Shown: in pieces, positions 1-7,797 of the stretch
How the letters are laid out: every line of letters starts with the position of its first letter
How positions within the stretch are numbered: the stretch's first letter is position 1
DNA from: Actinokineospora spheciospongiae
GTDB taxonomy: Bacteria > Actinomycetota > Actinomycetes > Mycobacteriales > Pseudonocardiaceae
Assembly (NCBI RefSeq): GCF_000564855.1
Contig: NZ_AYXG01000109.1
Span: 23,558-87,557 of the forward strand
Length of the DNA: 64,000 bases
Direction of reading: 5' to 3'
Made by a program: the position numbers and the translations under genes
The notes under the pieces: model-generated
The model's database searches: none
Told to the model about the DNA's origin: nothing
What the model saw: the letters and a program-made list of their open reading frames with translations, nothing else

Positions 1-98
1 CGCTGGTAGGCGGGCTCCGCGGCGGGTCGCGACGTGGCGGAGGCGGGTGCGGCGGCGGCGACGGCCACCGCGCAGGCGAGCAGGGCGCGCAGGCGCAT
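1..98 (-). CDS. Secreted protein, N-terminal end only (cut by window edge)
   Basis: An ATG at 98 on the minus strand opens a frame that reads to the window edge (32 residues). It begins MRLRALLACAVAVAAAAPAS, a basic start followed by an Ala/Val-rich hydrophobic core and an ASA-type signal peptidase cleavage site, then a Pro/Ala-rich stretch. This is a typical actinobacterial secretion signal, so the product is probably exported. Nothing of the mature domain is visible, so no function can be given. It is divergent from the metY leader and gene. No strong ribosome binding site is visible before the ATG, which keeps confidence moderate. Confidence 0.6.
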   Translation of the reverse strand, partial: MRLRALLACAVAVAAAAPASATSRPAAEPAYQ

Positions 99-200
99 GC
101 GCCTGATGCTTCACGCGGAAGAGGGAACGGTCAATTCGGGATTTCCCAGGGTGTGGACAACCCGGCACCGGGCACCGCCGATCCCACTACCGTGCTGGGC

Positions 201-266
201 ATGGCCGTTCTCACCGTTCGGCTCCACGTCGACCTGCTGCGGGTCACCAGCGCCGCCTGTCGCTGA
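201..266 (+). CDS. Cys-ending leader peptide before metY-metX
   Basis: A 21-codon frame (ATG 201 to TGA 264-266) encodes a peptide containing RLHVDLLRVTSAAC followed by Arg and stop. Actinobacterial sulfur-metabolism genes are often preceded by short peptides with the pattern RLHVDLxRxxSAxC, annotated as putative leader peptides. The Cys codon lies just before the stop, as expected if ribosome stalling during cysteine shortage controls the downstream genes. It sits 47 bp before metY. The family match is recognised from the motif; the attenuation mechanism is inferred. Confidence 0.75.
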   Translation: MAVLTVRLHVDLLRVTSAACR

Positions 267-313
267 CCGGCCGCGCGAAACCCATCCCCCAGCGACGAAG
301 GAGTACCACCGCC

Positions 314-1618
314 ATGACCGAATCCGCAGCCTGGTCGTTCGAGACCAAGCAGGTGCACGCGGGCGCCGCCCCCGACCCCGCCACCGGTGCCAGGGCCACC
401 CCGATCTACCAGACCACCTCGTACGTGTTCCGCGACAGCCAGCACGGGCAGGACCTGTTCAGCCTCGCCGAGCCGGGCAACATCTACACCCGCATCAACA
501 ACCCCACCCAGGAGGTCCTGGAGGGCCGGGTCGCCGCCCTGGAGGGCGGTGTCGCGGCGCTGGCGTTCGCCTCCGGCAGCGCGGCCACCACCGCCGCCAT
601 CCTCAACCTGGCCAACTCCGGCGACCACTTCGTCTCCAGCCCGTCGCTCTACGGCGGCACGTACAACCTGTTCCACTACACGCTGCCCAAGCTGGGCATC
701 GAGGTCACCTTCGTCGACGACCAGGACGACGCCGAGGCCTGGCGGGCCGCGGTCCGCCCGAACACCAAGCTGTTCTTCGCCGAGACCCTGGCCAACCCGG
801 GCAGCAACGTCCTCGACATCCGCAAGGTCGCCGACGTCGCGCACGAGGCGGGTGTGCCGCTGGTCGTGGACAACACCGTGCCCACCCCGTACCTGCTGCG
901 CCCGATCGAGCACGGCGCCGACGTCGTCGTGCACTCGGCCACCAAGTACCTCGGCGGCCACGGCACCACCATCGCCGGTGTCCTCGTCGACGGCGGCACC
1001 TTCGACTTCGGCAAGGACCCGGCCCGCTACCCCGGCTTCAACGAGCCGGACCCCAGCTACAACGGCCTCAAGTTCTGGGAGGCCCTGGGCCCCGGCGCCT
1101 TCGCCGCCAAGGCCCGCGTGCAACTCCTGCGCGACACCGGCGCGGCGGTCTCCCCGTTCAACGCCTTCCTGATCCTGCAGGGCATCGAGACCCTGTCGCT
1201 GCGGCTGGAGCGCCACGTCGCCAACGCCCAGGCCCTCGCCGAGTGGCTGGAGCAGCGCGACGAGGTGGAGAAGGTCTACTACGCGGGCCTGCCGTCCTCG
1301 CCGTACCACGCGGCGGCGCAGAAGTACCTGCCCCGCGGCGCGGGCGCCATCGTCTCCTTCGACCTGCGCGGCGGCGTCGAGGCGGGCCGCCGGTTCGTCG
1401 ACGGCACCGAGCTGCACAGCCAGCTCGTCAACATCGGCGACGTGCGCAGCCTGATCGTGCACCCGGCCAGCACCACCCACAGCCAGCTCACCCCCGAGGA
1501 GCAGCTCACCAGCGGCGTCACCGCCGGTCTCGTGCGCCTCGCGGTGGGCATCGAGAACGTCGAGGACCTCAAGGCCGACCTGGAGGCGGGCTTCCGGGCG
1601 GCCAAGGCAGAACTGTGA
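314..1618 (+). CDS. metY: O-acetylhomoserine sulfhydrylase (MetY)
   Basis: A 434-residue PLP-dependent enzyme of the Cys/Met metabolism family. It converts O-acetylhomoserine and sulfide to homocysteine and acetate in the cytoplasm (direct sulfhydrylation). Visible hallmarks are the YTRINNPTQ segment near the N-terminus, the SGSAAT phosphate-binding region, and the PLP-lysine motif SATKYLGGHG with Lys211. The length is usual for MetY (about 430), longer than the cystathionine synthase branch. An AAGGAG stands about 10 bp before the ATG. The stop overlaps the GTG start of metX, so the two genes are translationally coupled and make consecutive steps. The upstream Cys-containing leader peptide suggests control by sulfur amino-acid supply. 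Confidence 0.95.
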   Translation: MTESAAWSFETKQVHAGAAPDPATGARATPIYQTTSYVFRDSQHGQDLFSLAEPGNIYTRINNPTQEVLEGRVAALEGGVAALAFASGSAATTAAILNLANSGDHFVSSPSLYGGTYNLFHYTLPKLGIEVTFVDDQDDAEAWRAAVRPNTKLFFAETLANPGSNVLDIRKVADVAHEAGVPLVVDNTVPTPYLLRPIEHGADVVVHSATKYLGGHGTTIAGVLVDGGTFDFGKDPARYPGFNEPDPSYNGLKFWEALGPGAFAAKARVQLLRDTGAAVSPFNAFLILQGIETLSLRLERHVANAQALAEWLEQRDEVEKVYYAGLPSSPYHAAAQKYLPRGAGAIVSFDLRGGVEAGRRFVDGTELHSQLVNIGDVRSLIVHPASTTHSQLTPEEQLTSGVTAGLVRLAVGIENVEDLKADLEAGFRAAKAEL

Positions 1619-2697
1619 GTGCCGCTCCCCCTCCCGCCACCGCCGCGTGGCGGGAGGGGGATTCCCCCGGCCGCCGCCGGTTCCGCGCGCTCGGCGCGCT
1701 GGACCTGGCGGCGGGCGGGGTCCTGCCCGACGTCACCGTCGCCTACGAGACGTGGGGGGCGCTCAACCCCGGGCGCGACAACGCGATCCTGGTCGAGCAC
1801 GCGCTGACCGGCGACGCGCACGCCGGACCGGACGGCGGGTGGTGGGACGGCCTGATCGGACCCGGCCGGGCCGTCGACACCGACCGGTGGTTCGTGGTGT
1901 GCGCGAACGTGCTCGGCGGGTGCCAGGGCACCACCGGGCCCGCCTCGCCCGCCCCGGACGGGGCCCCCTGGGGCAGCCGCTTCCCCCGGGTGGGCATCCG
2001 CGACCAGGTGGCGGTCGAGGCGCTGCTGGCCGACGCGCTGGGCATCCCGGTGTGGGCCGCGGTCCTGGGCGGGTCGATGGGCGGGATGCGGGCCCTGGAG
2101 TGGGCAGTGGGACTGCCGTCGCGGGTCTCGGCCGTGCTGCTGCTGGCCTGCCCGGCCGCGGCCTCGACCGACCAGATCGCCTGGGCCGCACCGCAACTGG
2201 CGGCGATCCGCGCCGATCCGATGTGGAACGGCGGGGACTACCACGGCGCCGAGACCGGGCCGCACGTCGGGTTGGGGGTCGCGCGGCGGATCGCGCACAC
2301 CACCTACCGCAGCGGTGCGGAGTTGCAGGAGCGGTTCGGGCGCGCCCGGGCCGCCGACGGGCGGTTCGCCGTCGAGTCCTACCTGGACCACCACGCCGAC
2401 AAGCTGTCGCGGCGCTTCGACGCCGGGAGCTACGTGGTGCTGACCGAGGCCATGAACGACCACGACGTGGGCGAGGGGCGCGGCGGCGTCGCGGCCGCGC
2501 TGTCGTCGGTGACCGCGCGGGCGGTGGTGGCGGGGGTGGACAGCGACCGGCTGTACCCGCTGGCGCAGCAGGAGGAACTGGCGGCGGGCATCGCCGGGGC
2601 GGACGGGCTCCGGGTGATCACCTCGTCCTCCGGGCACGACGGGTTCCTCACCGAGATCCCGCAGTTGGCCGGGCTGGTCAAGGAACTCCTGGGGTAG
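1615..2697 (+). CDS. metX: Homoserine O-acetyltransferase (MetX)
   Basis: A 360-residue alpha/beta-hydrolase-fold enzyme that acetylates homoserine with acetyl-CoA, providing the substrate of MetY. The nucleophile elbow is GGSMGGMRALEW with Ser154. The acid is in VDSDRLYPL and the histidine in the C-terminal GHDGFL motif, completing the triad. The early motif VTVAYETWGALN and NxxGGCQGTTGP are characteristic of MetX. The GTG at 1615 overlaps the metY stop (GTGA), which fixes the start; the frame is open far upstream, but that part is antisense-like out-of-frame metY sequence. A separate succinyl/acetyl specificity assignment cannot be made by eye, although actinobacterial MetX enzymes with this sequence usually use acetyl-CoA. 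Confidence 0.95.
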   Translation: MSAAPPPATAAWREGDSPGRRRFRALGALDLAAGGVLPDVTVAYETWGALNPGRDNAILVEHALTGDAHAGPDGGWWDGLIGPGRAVDTDRWFVVCANVLGGCQGTTGPASPAPDGAPWGSRFPRVGIRDQVAVEALLADALGIPVWAAVLGGSMGGMRALEWAVGLPSRVSAVLLLACPAAASTDQIAWAAPQLAAIRADPMWNGGDYHGAETGPHVGLGVARRIAHTTYRSGAELQERFGRARAADGRFAVESYLDHHADKLSRRFDAGSYVVLTEAMNDHDVGEGRGGVAAALSSVTARAVVAGVDSDRLYPLAQQEELAAGIAGADGLRVITSSSGHDGFLTEIPQLAGLVKELLG

Positions 2698-2705
2698 GCC
2701 CCCGC

Positions 2706-3206
2706 TCACGCGGTCCCGTCGGCGAGCCAGGGCGGGACGGGCAGGTCGCGGGCCGCGCACTCCTCCGACAGGCGCAGCGTCCAGCGCAGCGCCTGCACCA
2801 TCAGCGTGGTCATCTCCTCCGGGGCGGCCTCGTGCAGCGCGATGTCCAGTTGGGCCTCAGCCGCCTCGGTGTCCCCGTGCACCTCGGCGAGCAGGGTGCG
2901 GACCGCGGTGCGGACCGGGGGGTCGGCCTCGTCGATCGGGACTTCCTCGCCGTCGTCGTCGTAGACCTGCATCTTCACCGGGGCGGTGCCACCCGAGCCG
3001 AGGGCGGCGACCATGGTGCCGCACTCCCGGAACAGGATCAGCATCAGCTCCCTGGCCCCGGTGTGGCTGTCGCGGGTGTCCCGCACGGCCGCCGCGACCT
3101 GGTCGAGGGCGCCGTCGTCCGCACCCGCGCGCATGGCGGCGATGGCTTGGGCGGCGGCCTCGGTGAGGCGGCGCCTGCGGTCGGGGTCGGCGTCCACGGA
3201 CCCCAT
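2706..3206 (-). CDS. Conserved hypothetical protein, 166 aa
   Basis: A soluble, acidic, mostly helical protein of 166 residues starting at an ATG at 3206. No signal peptide, membrane segment or catalytic motif is visible. The sequence has Ala-rich helices, a central KMQVYDDDGEEVPID strand-like segment and a C-terminal LPVPPWL tail. It is convergent with metX (8 bp between stop codons) and lies 30 bp downstream of the GGDEF protein gene, so it may be the last gene of that minus-strand unit. I do not recognise the family. Codon use (G/C at third positions) agrees with a real gene. Confidence 0.75.
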   Translation of the reverse strand: MGSVDADPDRRRRLTEAAAQAIAAMRAGADDGALDQVAAAVRDTRDSHTGARELMLILFRECGTMVAALGSGGTAPVKMQVYDDDGEEVPIDEADPPVRTAVRTLLAEVHGDTEAAEAQLDIALHEAAPEEMTTLMVQALRWTLRLSEECAARDLPVPPWLADGTA

Positions 3207-3236
3207 CCTGCAACAGGGCCGGCCCGCGCGGGGAGA

Positions 3237-5345
3237 TCAGGTCGGGGCGATTCGCTCACTTGGCGGCGGGTTGCCGCCGCGCACGGCGCGCACCACGTCC
3301 GGCACCCCCACCGGACCGCCGAAAGCGGGCCCCTCGCCCGTGCTCGCGCCCCGGGCCGCCCACCAGGCCGCCTCGGCCTGGTCGCGGACACCGACCACAC
3401 CGACCTCGGCGCCCACCGAACCCACCGCGGCGATCAGCTCGGCGGTGGCCCGCACCGCCACCGCGTTCCCGGGCAACCAGTCGGGGCGCCAGCCGTCGAA
3501 CGGGTCGGCCAGCAGCACCGCGCCCACGCCGAACCGCTCCACCAGCTCGACCAGGGCCGGGCCGCCGGTGAAGCCGTGCAGGCCGCGGCCGACCCCCAGG
3601 TCGCCCAGGGTGCGCAGGTTGTCCCGGGCGTCGCCGTGGGCGTCGCGGACGGCGGCGGTGTCCAGCACCACCTCCAGCAGGTGCGCGGGCAGCGCCGCCT
3701 GCGCCAGGGCCCGGCTGACCGCGCCCACCAGGTCCGCGTCCGCCGTCTGCGCCCTGGTCAGGGTCACCCGCAGCACCGGGCCCGCGCCCGGGAACAGCTC
3801 CTGCCACACCGGGAGCTGCCCGGCGGCCTCCCGCAGCAGCCACGGCGCCAGCGCCACCGACAGGCCGGTCTGCTCGGCCAGCTCCGCGGGCGGCGGCAGC
3901 GCGCCCCGGGCGCCCGGCAGGTGCGGCACCGCGCTCACCCGCACCACCGCCCGGTCGGTCAGCCGCACCACCGGCCGGTAGGCCACCACCAGCTCGCCCA
4001 GCTCCCACGCCGAGGGCAGGGACGTGGCGGCGGCGCCGACGCGGCGGGCCCGGCGGTCGACGTGCGGGTCGTGCACCGCCCACTGGTCCGGGCCCACGGC
4101 CTTCGCCCGGTGCAGCGCGGCGTCGGCGGCGCGGAACAGCTCCGCGCTGTCCACGTCGGCCGCCGCGCACCGCACCACCCCGATCGACGCCGTCGCGGCC
4201 AGGCCGATCTTCCCGTCGTAGTCCGGTTCGGTCAGCTCCGCGCGCACCAGCGCCACCAGACCGGGGATGTCCGGGGTCGACGGCCCGTCCACGACGAACA
4301 CCGCGAACTCGTCCCCGCCGACCCGCGCCACCAGCGCCGCGGGCTCGTCCTCGACCATGGCGGCGAGCCGGTGCGCGACCGCGCGCAGCAGCCGGTCGCC
4401 CGCCGCGTGCCCGTGGGTGGTGTTGACCAGCCCGAACGCGTCCAGGTCCAGGCACAGCAGGGTGACCCCGGCCGCCGGGTGGGCCTGCCCCAGCAGCACC
4501 TCCAGCCGGGACTGGAAGTGCAGCCGGTTCGGCAGCCCGGTCAGCGCGTCGTGCAGGCTCTGGTGGGTGAGCCGGGTGCCGAGCAGCTCCAGCTCGCTGA
4601 GGTCCTGCACCATCGACACCCGGTACACCGGTTCGCCGCTGTCGTCGCGGACGACGGAGTTGTTCACCAGCACCCACGCGGTGTCCCCGTCGGGGCGCAC
4701 CACCCGCCTGCGGTCCGGCGCGCTCGACGCCGGGTCGGGCCGGTCGGCCTCCTGGTCGAGGAAGTACTCGCCGAGCAGGTGCCCGCGCAGGTCCTCCTGC
4801 TCGCGGTCCAGGATCGTCGCCAGCGCCGGGTTCGTCTCCAGGAACCGGCCGTCCACCCCGGTGATGGCGATGCCGATGGCGGAGGCGGTGAACACCTCGC
4901 GGAACCGGTACTCGGTGTCCTTGCGGCCCTGCTCGGCCAACCGGGCGGCGCCGAGCATCGCCCGCTTCATGTCCTCCTGCTGCTCCAGCGTCCGGGCGCG
5001 CAGCGCGGCGGCGTACCCGGAGGACACCGCGGCCAGCAGCACCACCACCCGTTCGGGGTGGTGGCCCGCGGCGAGCAGCCCACCCGCCAGCACAGCCAGT
5101 GACCGGGACAGGGTCTCCTCACCGGTCAGCGCGCCGGTGACCATCCGCGCGCCCACCTCGGACCCCGGCCCGGTGTCGAACGGCTCCGCCACCAGCGCCG
5201 CGGTCAGCGTCGCCAGCATCGAGGCCAGCAGCGCCGCCAGGTCCTGCGCGGACCGGGGCACGTACGCCGTCGAGGCGACCACCCGCAGCCACGACCGGAC
5301 CAGGGTCTCCTGGTCCCCGTCGGGGGCGACCGGTCGGGTCGGCAT
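3237..5345 (-). CDS. PAS-GGDEF-EAL protein with intact GGDEF and degenerate EAL
   Basis: A 702-residue signalling protein. Residues 1-140 form a helical N-terminal sensor-like region. Residues about 145-265 are a PAS domain (YRFREVFTASAIGIAITG). Residues about 275-430 are a diguanylate cyclase domain with an intact GGDEF at 343-347 and the DALTGLPNR entry motif. The remaining 240 residues align with an EAL fold but have lost its catalytic residues: the EAL triplet is replaced by RVS-like sequence after YRPVVRL, and the DDFGTG-type motif reads LGVGRGLHGF. It could therefore make c-di-GMP but is unlikely to degrade it. No transmembrane segment is obvious. It is the downstream partner of a SAM methyltransferase gene 10 bp upstream, suggesting co-transcription. 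Confidence 0.9.
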   Translation of the reverse strand: MPTRPVAPDGDQETLVRSWLRVVASTAYVPRSAQDLAALLASMLATLTAALVAEPFDTGPGSEVGARMVTGALTGEETLSRSLAVLAGGLLAAGHHPERVVVLLAAVSSGYAAALRARTLEQQEDMKRAMLGAARLAEQGRKDTEYRFREVFTASAIGIAITGVDGRFLETNPALATILDREQEDLRGHLLGEYFLDQEADRPDPASSAPDRRRVVRPDGDTAWVLVNNSVVRDDSGEPVYRVSMVQDLSELELLGTRLTHQSLHDALTGLPNRLHFQSRLEVLLGQAHPAAGVTLLCLDLDAFGLVNTTHGHAAGDRLLRAVAHRLAAMVEDEPAALVARVGGDEFAVFVVDGPSTPDIPGLVALVRAELTEPDYDGKIGLAATASIGVVRCAAADVDSAELFRAADAALHRAKAVGPDQWAVHDPHVDRRARRVGAAATSLPSAWELGELVVAYRPVVRLTDRAVVRVSAVPHLPGARGALPPPAELAEQTGLSVALAPWLLREAAGQLPVWQELFPGAGPVLRVTLTRAQTADADLVGAVSRALAQAALPAHLLEVVLDTAAVRDAHGDARDNLRTLGDLGVGRGLHGFTGGPALVELVERFGVGAVLLADPFDGWRPDWLPGNAVAVRATAELIAAVGSVGAEVGVVGVRDQAEAAWWAARGASTGEGPAFGGPVGVPDVVRAVRGGNPPPSERIAPT

Positions 5346-5355
5346 CCGCGCGGCC

Positions 5356-6165
5356 TCAGGCCTTGCGGCCGACGCCCGCGTAGATGCCCGCCCGGTCGGG
5401 GTCGTCCCCGTCGTCCAGGGTCGCGTCCGGGCGCCACAGCGCCGTCGGCACGATGCCCGGCTCGAGGATCTCGTAGCCGTCGAACAGGGCGGTGATCTCC
5501 GCGTGCGACCGGGGGAACATCGGGTCGCGGCTGGTCTTCATCACCTCCACCACCCGGTCCATCGCCGAGGGCATCAGGTCGCGGGTGAACTGGGAGAACG
5601 CCAGGTGGCTGCCCGCCACCATCGGGTCCCGGTACCGGGCGACGATCCCCGCCGGGTCCTTGTCCTCGGGCACGAAGTGGAACACCCCGGCCATCAGCAG
5701 CCCGATCGGCCGGTCGAAGTCGAGCAGTTCCCGCGTCTGCGGGGCGTCGAGCACCTGCTCCGGCCGGGTCAGGTCGGCCTGCACGATCGTGGCCAGCGGA
5801 TTGTCGCGCAGCATCAACATGCTGTGCGCGTACGCCACCTCCTCGTAGTCCACGTAGACCACCCGCGCACCGGGGTCGGCGTCCTGGGCGATCTCGTGCA
5901 CGTTGCCCACGGTGGGGATGCCGGAGCCGAGGTCGAGGAACTGGCGGACCCCCTGCTCGACCATCAGCAGCACGGAGCGGCGCAGGAAGGCGCGGTTGTG
6001 CCGGGCGATCTCCCTGGCGTTGGGCTGGGCCTCGAGGAACCGGTGGGCCAGCTCCCGGTCGTGGCGGAAGTTGTGCCCACCGCCGAGCAGGTAGTCGTAG
6101 AGCCTCGCGGCGCTCGGTCGCTCCAGGTCGATCCCCTCGGGCACCCAGCCTGCCAACTCCGCCAC
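5356..6165 (-). CDS. SAV2177-type (DUF574) SAM-dependent methyltransferase
   Basis: A 269-residue protein of the actinobacterial S-adenosyl methyltransferase family PF04672. Diagnostic motifs are PSAARLYDYLLGGGHNF at the N-terminus, FLDLGSGIPTVGNVHE (SAM-binding motif I) and VVYVDYE (motif II). Its substrate is unknown; these proteins are abundant in streptomycetes and relatives. I place the start at GTG 6165 because GAGGGG lies six bases upstream, rather than at the TTG at 6171. It is followed after 10 bp by the GGDEF gene on the same strand. A second member of the family lies at 16126-16890. Confidence 0.9.
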   Translation of the reverse strand: MAELAGWVPEGIDLERPSAARLYDYLLGGGHNFRHDRELAHRFLEAQPNAREIARHNRAFLRRSVLLMVEQGVRQFLDLGSGIPTVGNVHEIAQDADPGARVVYVDYEEVAYAHSMLMLRDNPLATIVQADLTRPEQVLDAPQTRELLDFDRPIGLLMAGVFHFVPEDKDPAGIVARYRDPMVAGSHLAFSQFTRDLMPSAMDRVVEVMKTSRDPMFPRSHAEITALFDGYEILEPGIVPTALWRPDATLDDGDDPDRAGIYAGVGRKA

Positions 6166-6171
6166 GGCCAA

Positions 6172-6523
6172 CCCCTCTTCCGACTCGGTAGCGTGACGGA
6201 CACGTTACTCCCCGCCGCCATCACCTGGACGAGACCTCGATTTCACACTCACGGTCACCCCGGGACGACCACCTGAGTGGCCGGGAGCCGTCCACCCCCG
6301 CTTGACCGTGGATTCCGCAAACCGGGCGCACGCATCCCATTCACCCCATTCGCACCCCGATGCCCGCTTGTCGATCCGGGCCTGTCAGAGCCGTGCCGCC
6401 GCCGGGTCGCGCTCACCCGTTCGCGATCGGGTTCGACCGGGGTCGGCTCACTCCGTCGGCGGTACCGGTGCCCGACATCCGTGCCATTGTCGGGAGTGGA
6501 TCATTTTTCAGGGGAGGGCAAAA
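6172..6523 (+). other. Divergent intergenic region
   Basis: About 350 bp separate the divergently read methyltransferase and small secreted protein genes. It must hold both promoters. The right end has a strong GGGGAGGG Shine-Dalgarno at 6511-6518. Frames that extend the downstream gene upstream through this region have no coding character. I see no RNA gene or repeat here. Confidence 0.5.
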
Positions 6524-6925
6524 GTGAGACGTTCCTTGACGGCTCTTGTTTTCGCATTTCTCAGCTTCATCGGAATCGGCCTCTCGGCAGGGGTGGCAGG
6601 CGCGGACCCGCTGACTCCCGCGTTCGCCGAGATCTGCAACGGCACCAGCGGTTGTGTCACCGCGGACATCTCGTTCTCGAACCGTTCCGCCACGGTCGTG
6701 GGAAACGTGTTCGACGACCGGAACGCCGGATCGACGACCGCCGTGTTCGACTTCTACACCGCGAACGGCTATTACAGCACGCAGACCCGGACCGCGACGA
6801 ATGAAAGAAAGCCGTTCCACTTCACCGAACCGGGCCCGGTCGGCGGAATCAACCTCGTCCGGGTCGGGCTGATCGCCAACGCCACCGGCGCGTACACCTT
6901 CGTCGCCGACGTCTACAAGCTCTAG
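6524..6925 (+). CDS. Small secreted protein of unknown function
   Basis: A 133-residue precursor starting at GTG 6524 behind a strong GGGGAGGG site. The first 27 residues (MRRSLTALVFAFLSFIGIGL then SAGVAGA) are a Sec signal peptide. The mature part of about 105 residues is Thr/Asn/Ser-rich with alternating beta-strand patterns, and has two Cys close together (ICNGTSGC) that could form a disulfide. No enzyme motif is seen; an all-beta extracellular domain is likely. The coding sequence is slightly richer in A+T than its neighbours, with codons such as ATT and TTT that are rare nearby. It is monocistronic and ends at a strong hairpin. I do not recognise the family. Confidence 0.8.
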   Translation: MRRSLTALVFAFLSFIGIGLSAGVAGADPLTPAFAEICNGTSGCVTADISFSNRSATVVGNVFDDRNAGSTTAVFDFYTANGYYSTQTRTATNERKPFHFTEPGPVGGINLVRVGLIANATGAYTFVADVYKL

Positions 6926-6949
6926 CCGGTTCGGATCGGCTCGCACTCA

Positions 6950-6982
6950 CCACGGGACAGCTCCGCCGGAGCTGTCCCGTGG
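6950..6982 (+). terminator. Strong hairpin terminator
   Basis: A perfect 15-bp inverted repeat (CCACGGGACAGCTCC, loop GCC, and its complement) lies 25 bp after the secreted protein stop and before the convergent tetR stop. It can serve both strands. Confidence 0.85.
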
Positions 6983-7016
6983 GCGTTTCCGCGGTCCTGC
7001 GCCGGAGGCCGGTGCG

Positions 7017-7646
7017 CTAACGGCCGCTTAAGCGCGGTTGAAGACTCGGCTGGGCGGTAGGGGTGTGCACCAGGGCGGAGAGGGCCATGCCGGTCAGCAG
7101 GTCCGCCATCTGGTCGCGGTCGAGGTGCCTGCTGTGCGGGGTGGAGTTGATCAACCCGAAGACCGCGTGCGCCGCCGCGCGGGCGGTGGGTTCGGCGACC
7201 TCGGGGACGGCCGCCACGATCACCTCGACCCACGTCTCCACGTACCGCCGCTGCAGGGCGCGGACCTTGCGGCGGTCGGGGTCGGTGAGGTTGCCCAGGT
7301 TGCGCTCCTGCACGGTGATCAGCGCCGGGTTGTCCAGGGCGAAGTCGACGTGGAAGCGGACCAGTTCCCCCAGCGTGACGTCGGGATCGGCCACCGAGGA
7401 CACCCGGGCCTGGCCCCCGGTGAGCAGCACCTCGCTGATGGAGGTGAGCATCTCGCCGAGCATCGCGTCCTTGGACCGGAAGTGCCGGTACAGGGCGGGC
7501 CCGGAGATGCCCACCGCGGAGCCGATGTCGTCGATCCCGACCCCGTGGAAGCCGTGCCGGGCGAACAGCTCGGCGGCGGCGGCCAGGATCTGCTCGCGGC
7601 GGGACGGCTTGGCGCCTGCGGGATCGGCTGCGGGGGGCACGGGCAC
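7017..7646 (-). CDS. TetR-family repressor, BkaR-like
   Basis: A 209-residue TetR regulator. The N-terminal HTH spans about residues 15-65, with the signature REQILAAAAELFARHGF, GIDDIGSAVGISGPALYRHF and RSKDAMLGEML. The C-terminal domain is helical and presumably binds a ligand such as an acyl-CoA. Its GTG start lies just inside a perfect palindrome (7661-7680), whose core recurs twice before the acyl-CoA carboxylase/dehydrogenase operon at 10069. It therefore very likely represses itself and that operon. In Mycobacterium tuberculosis, BkaR (Rv2506) sits beside accA1, accD1 and fadE19 and controls branched-chain amino-acid catabolism; the analogy is inferred from gene content. No good Shine-Dalgarno is visible, so the message may be leaderless or start at a later GTG. 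Confidence 0.9.
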   Translation of the reverse strand: MPVPPAADPAGAKPSRREQILAAAAELFARHGFHGVGIDDIGSAVGISGPALYRHFRSKDAMLGEMLTSISEVLLTGGQARVSSVADPDVTLGELVRFHVDFALDNPALITVQERNLGNLTDPDRRKVRALQRRYVETWVEVIVAAVPEVAEPTARAAAHAVFGLINSTPHSRHLDRDQMADLLTGMALSALVHTPTAQPSLQPRLSGR

Positions 7647-7660
7647 ATCGTACGGAGGTC

Positions 7661-7680
7661 CGGTTAGCGCCCGCTAACCG
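7661..7680. promoter_or_regulatory. TetR operator at the tetR promoter
   Basis: CGGTTAGCG-CC-CGCTAACCG is a perfect palindrome 15 bp upstream of the repressor start. It has the GTTAG-N6-CTAAC core that occurs again at 10012 and, with one change, at 10040. Its place right at the gene start suits autorepression. Confidence 0.8.
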
Positions 7681-7797
7681 GACGCCCACCCCCCTAAAGT
7701 GGCAAGTGTTAACTCGTTGCCGAGAGGTACCGTGAGCGCTTTTCCGCTGGTAGTGATGTGAACCGTCGGGAATTCCTCCAGAGTCGGAGGCCAGAAG

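Noticed and set aside
100..313. SAM riboswitch (SAM-II or SAM-IV type) before metY
   Set aside because: I could not find the conserved core or pseudoknot pattern. The Cys-ending leader peptide explains the region better. An Infernal search would settle it.
34..1614. Very long open frame running from the window start into metX
   Set aside because: Its upstream part is an out-of-frame reading of the spacer and metY, with Arg/Pro/Gly-rich low-complexity protein. MetX homology begins only at GTG 1615.
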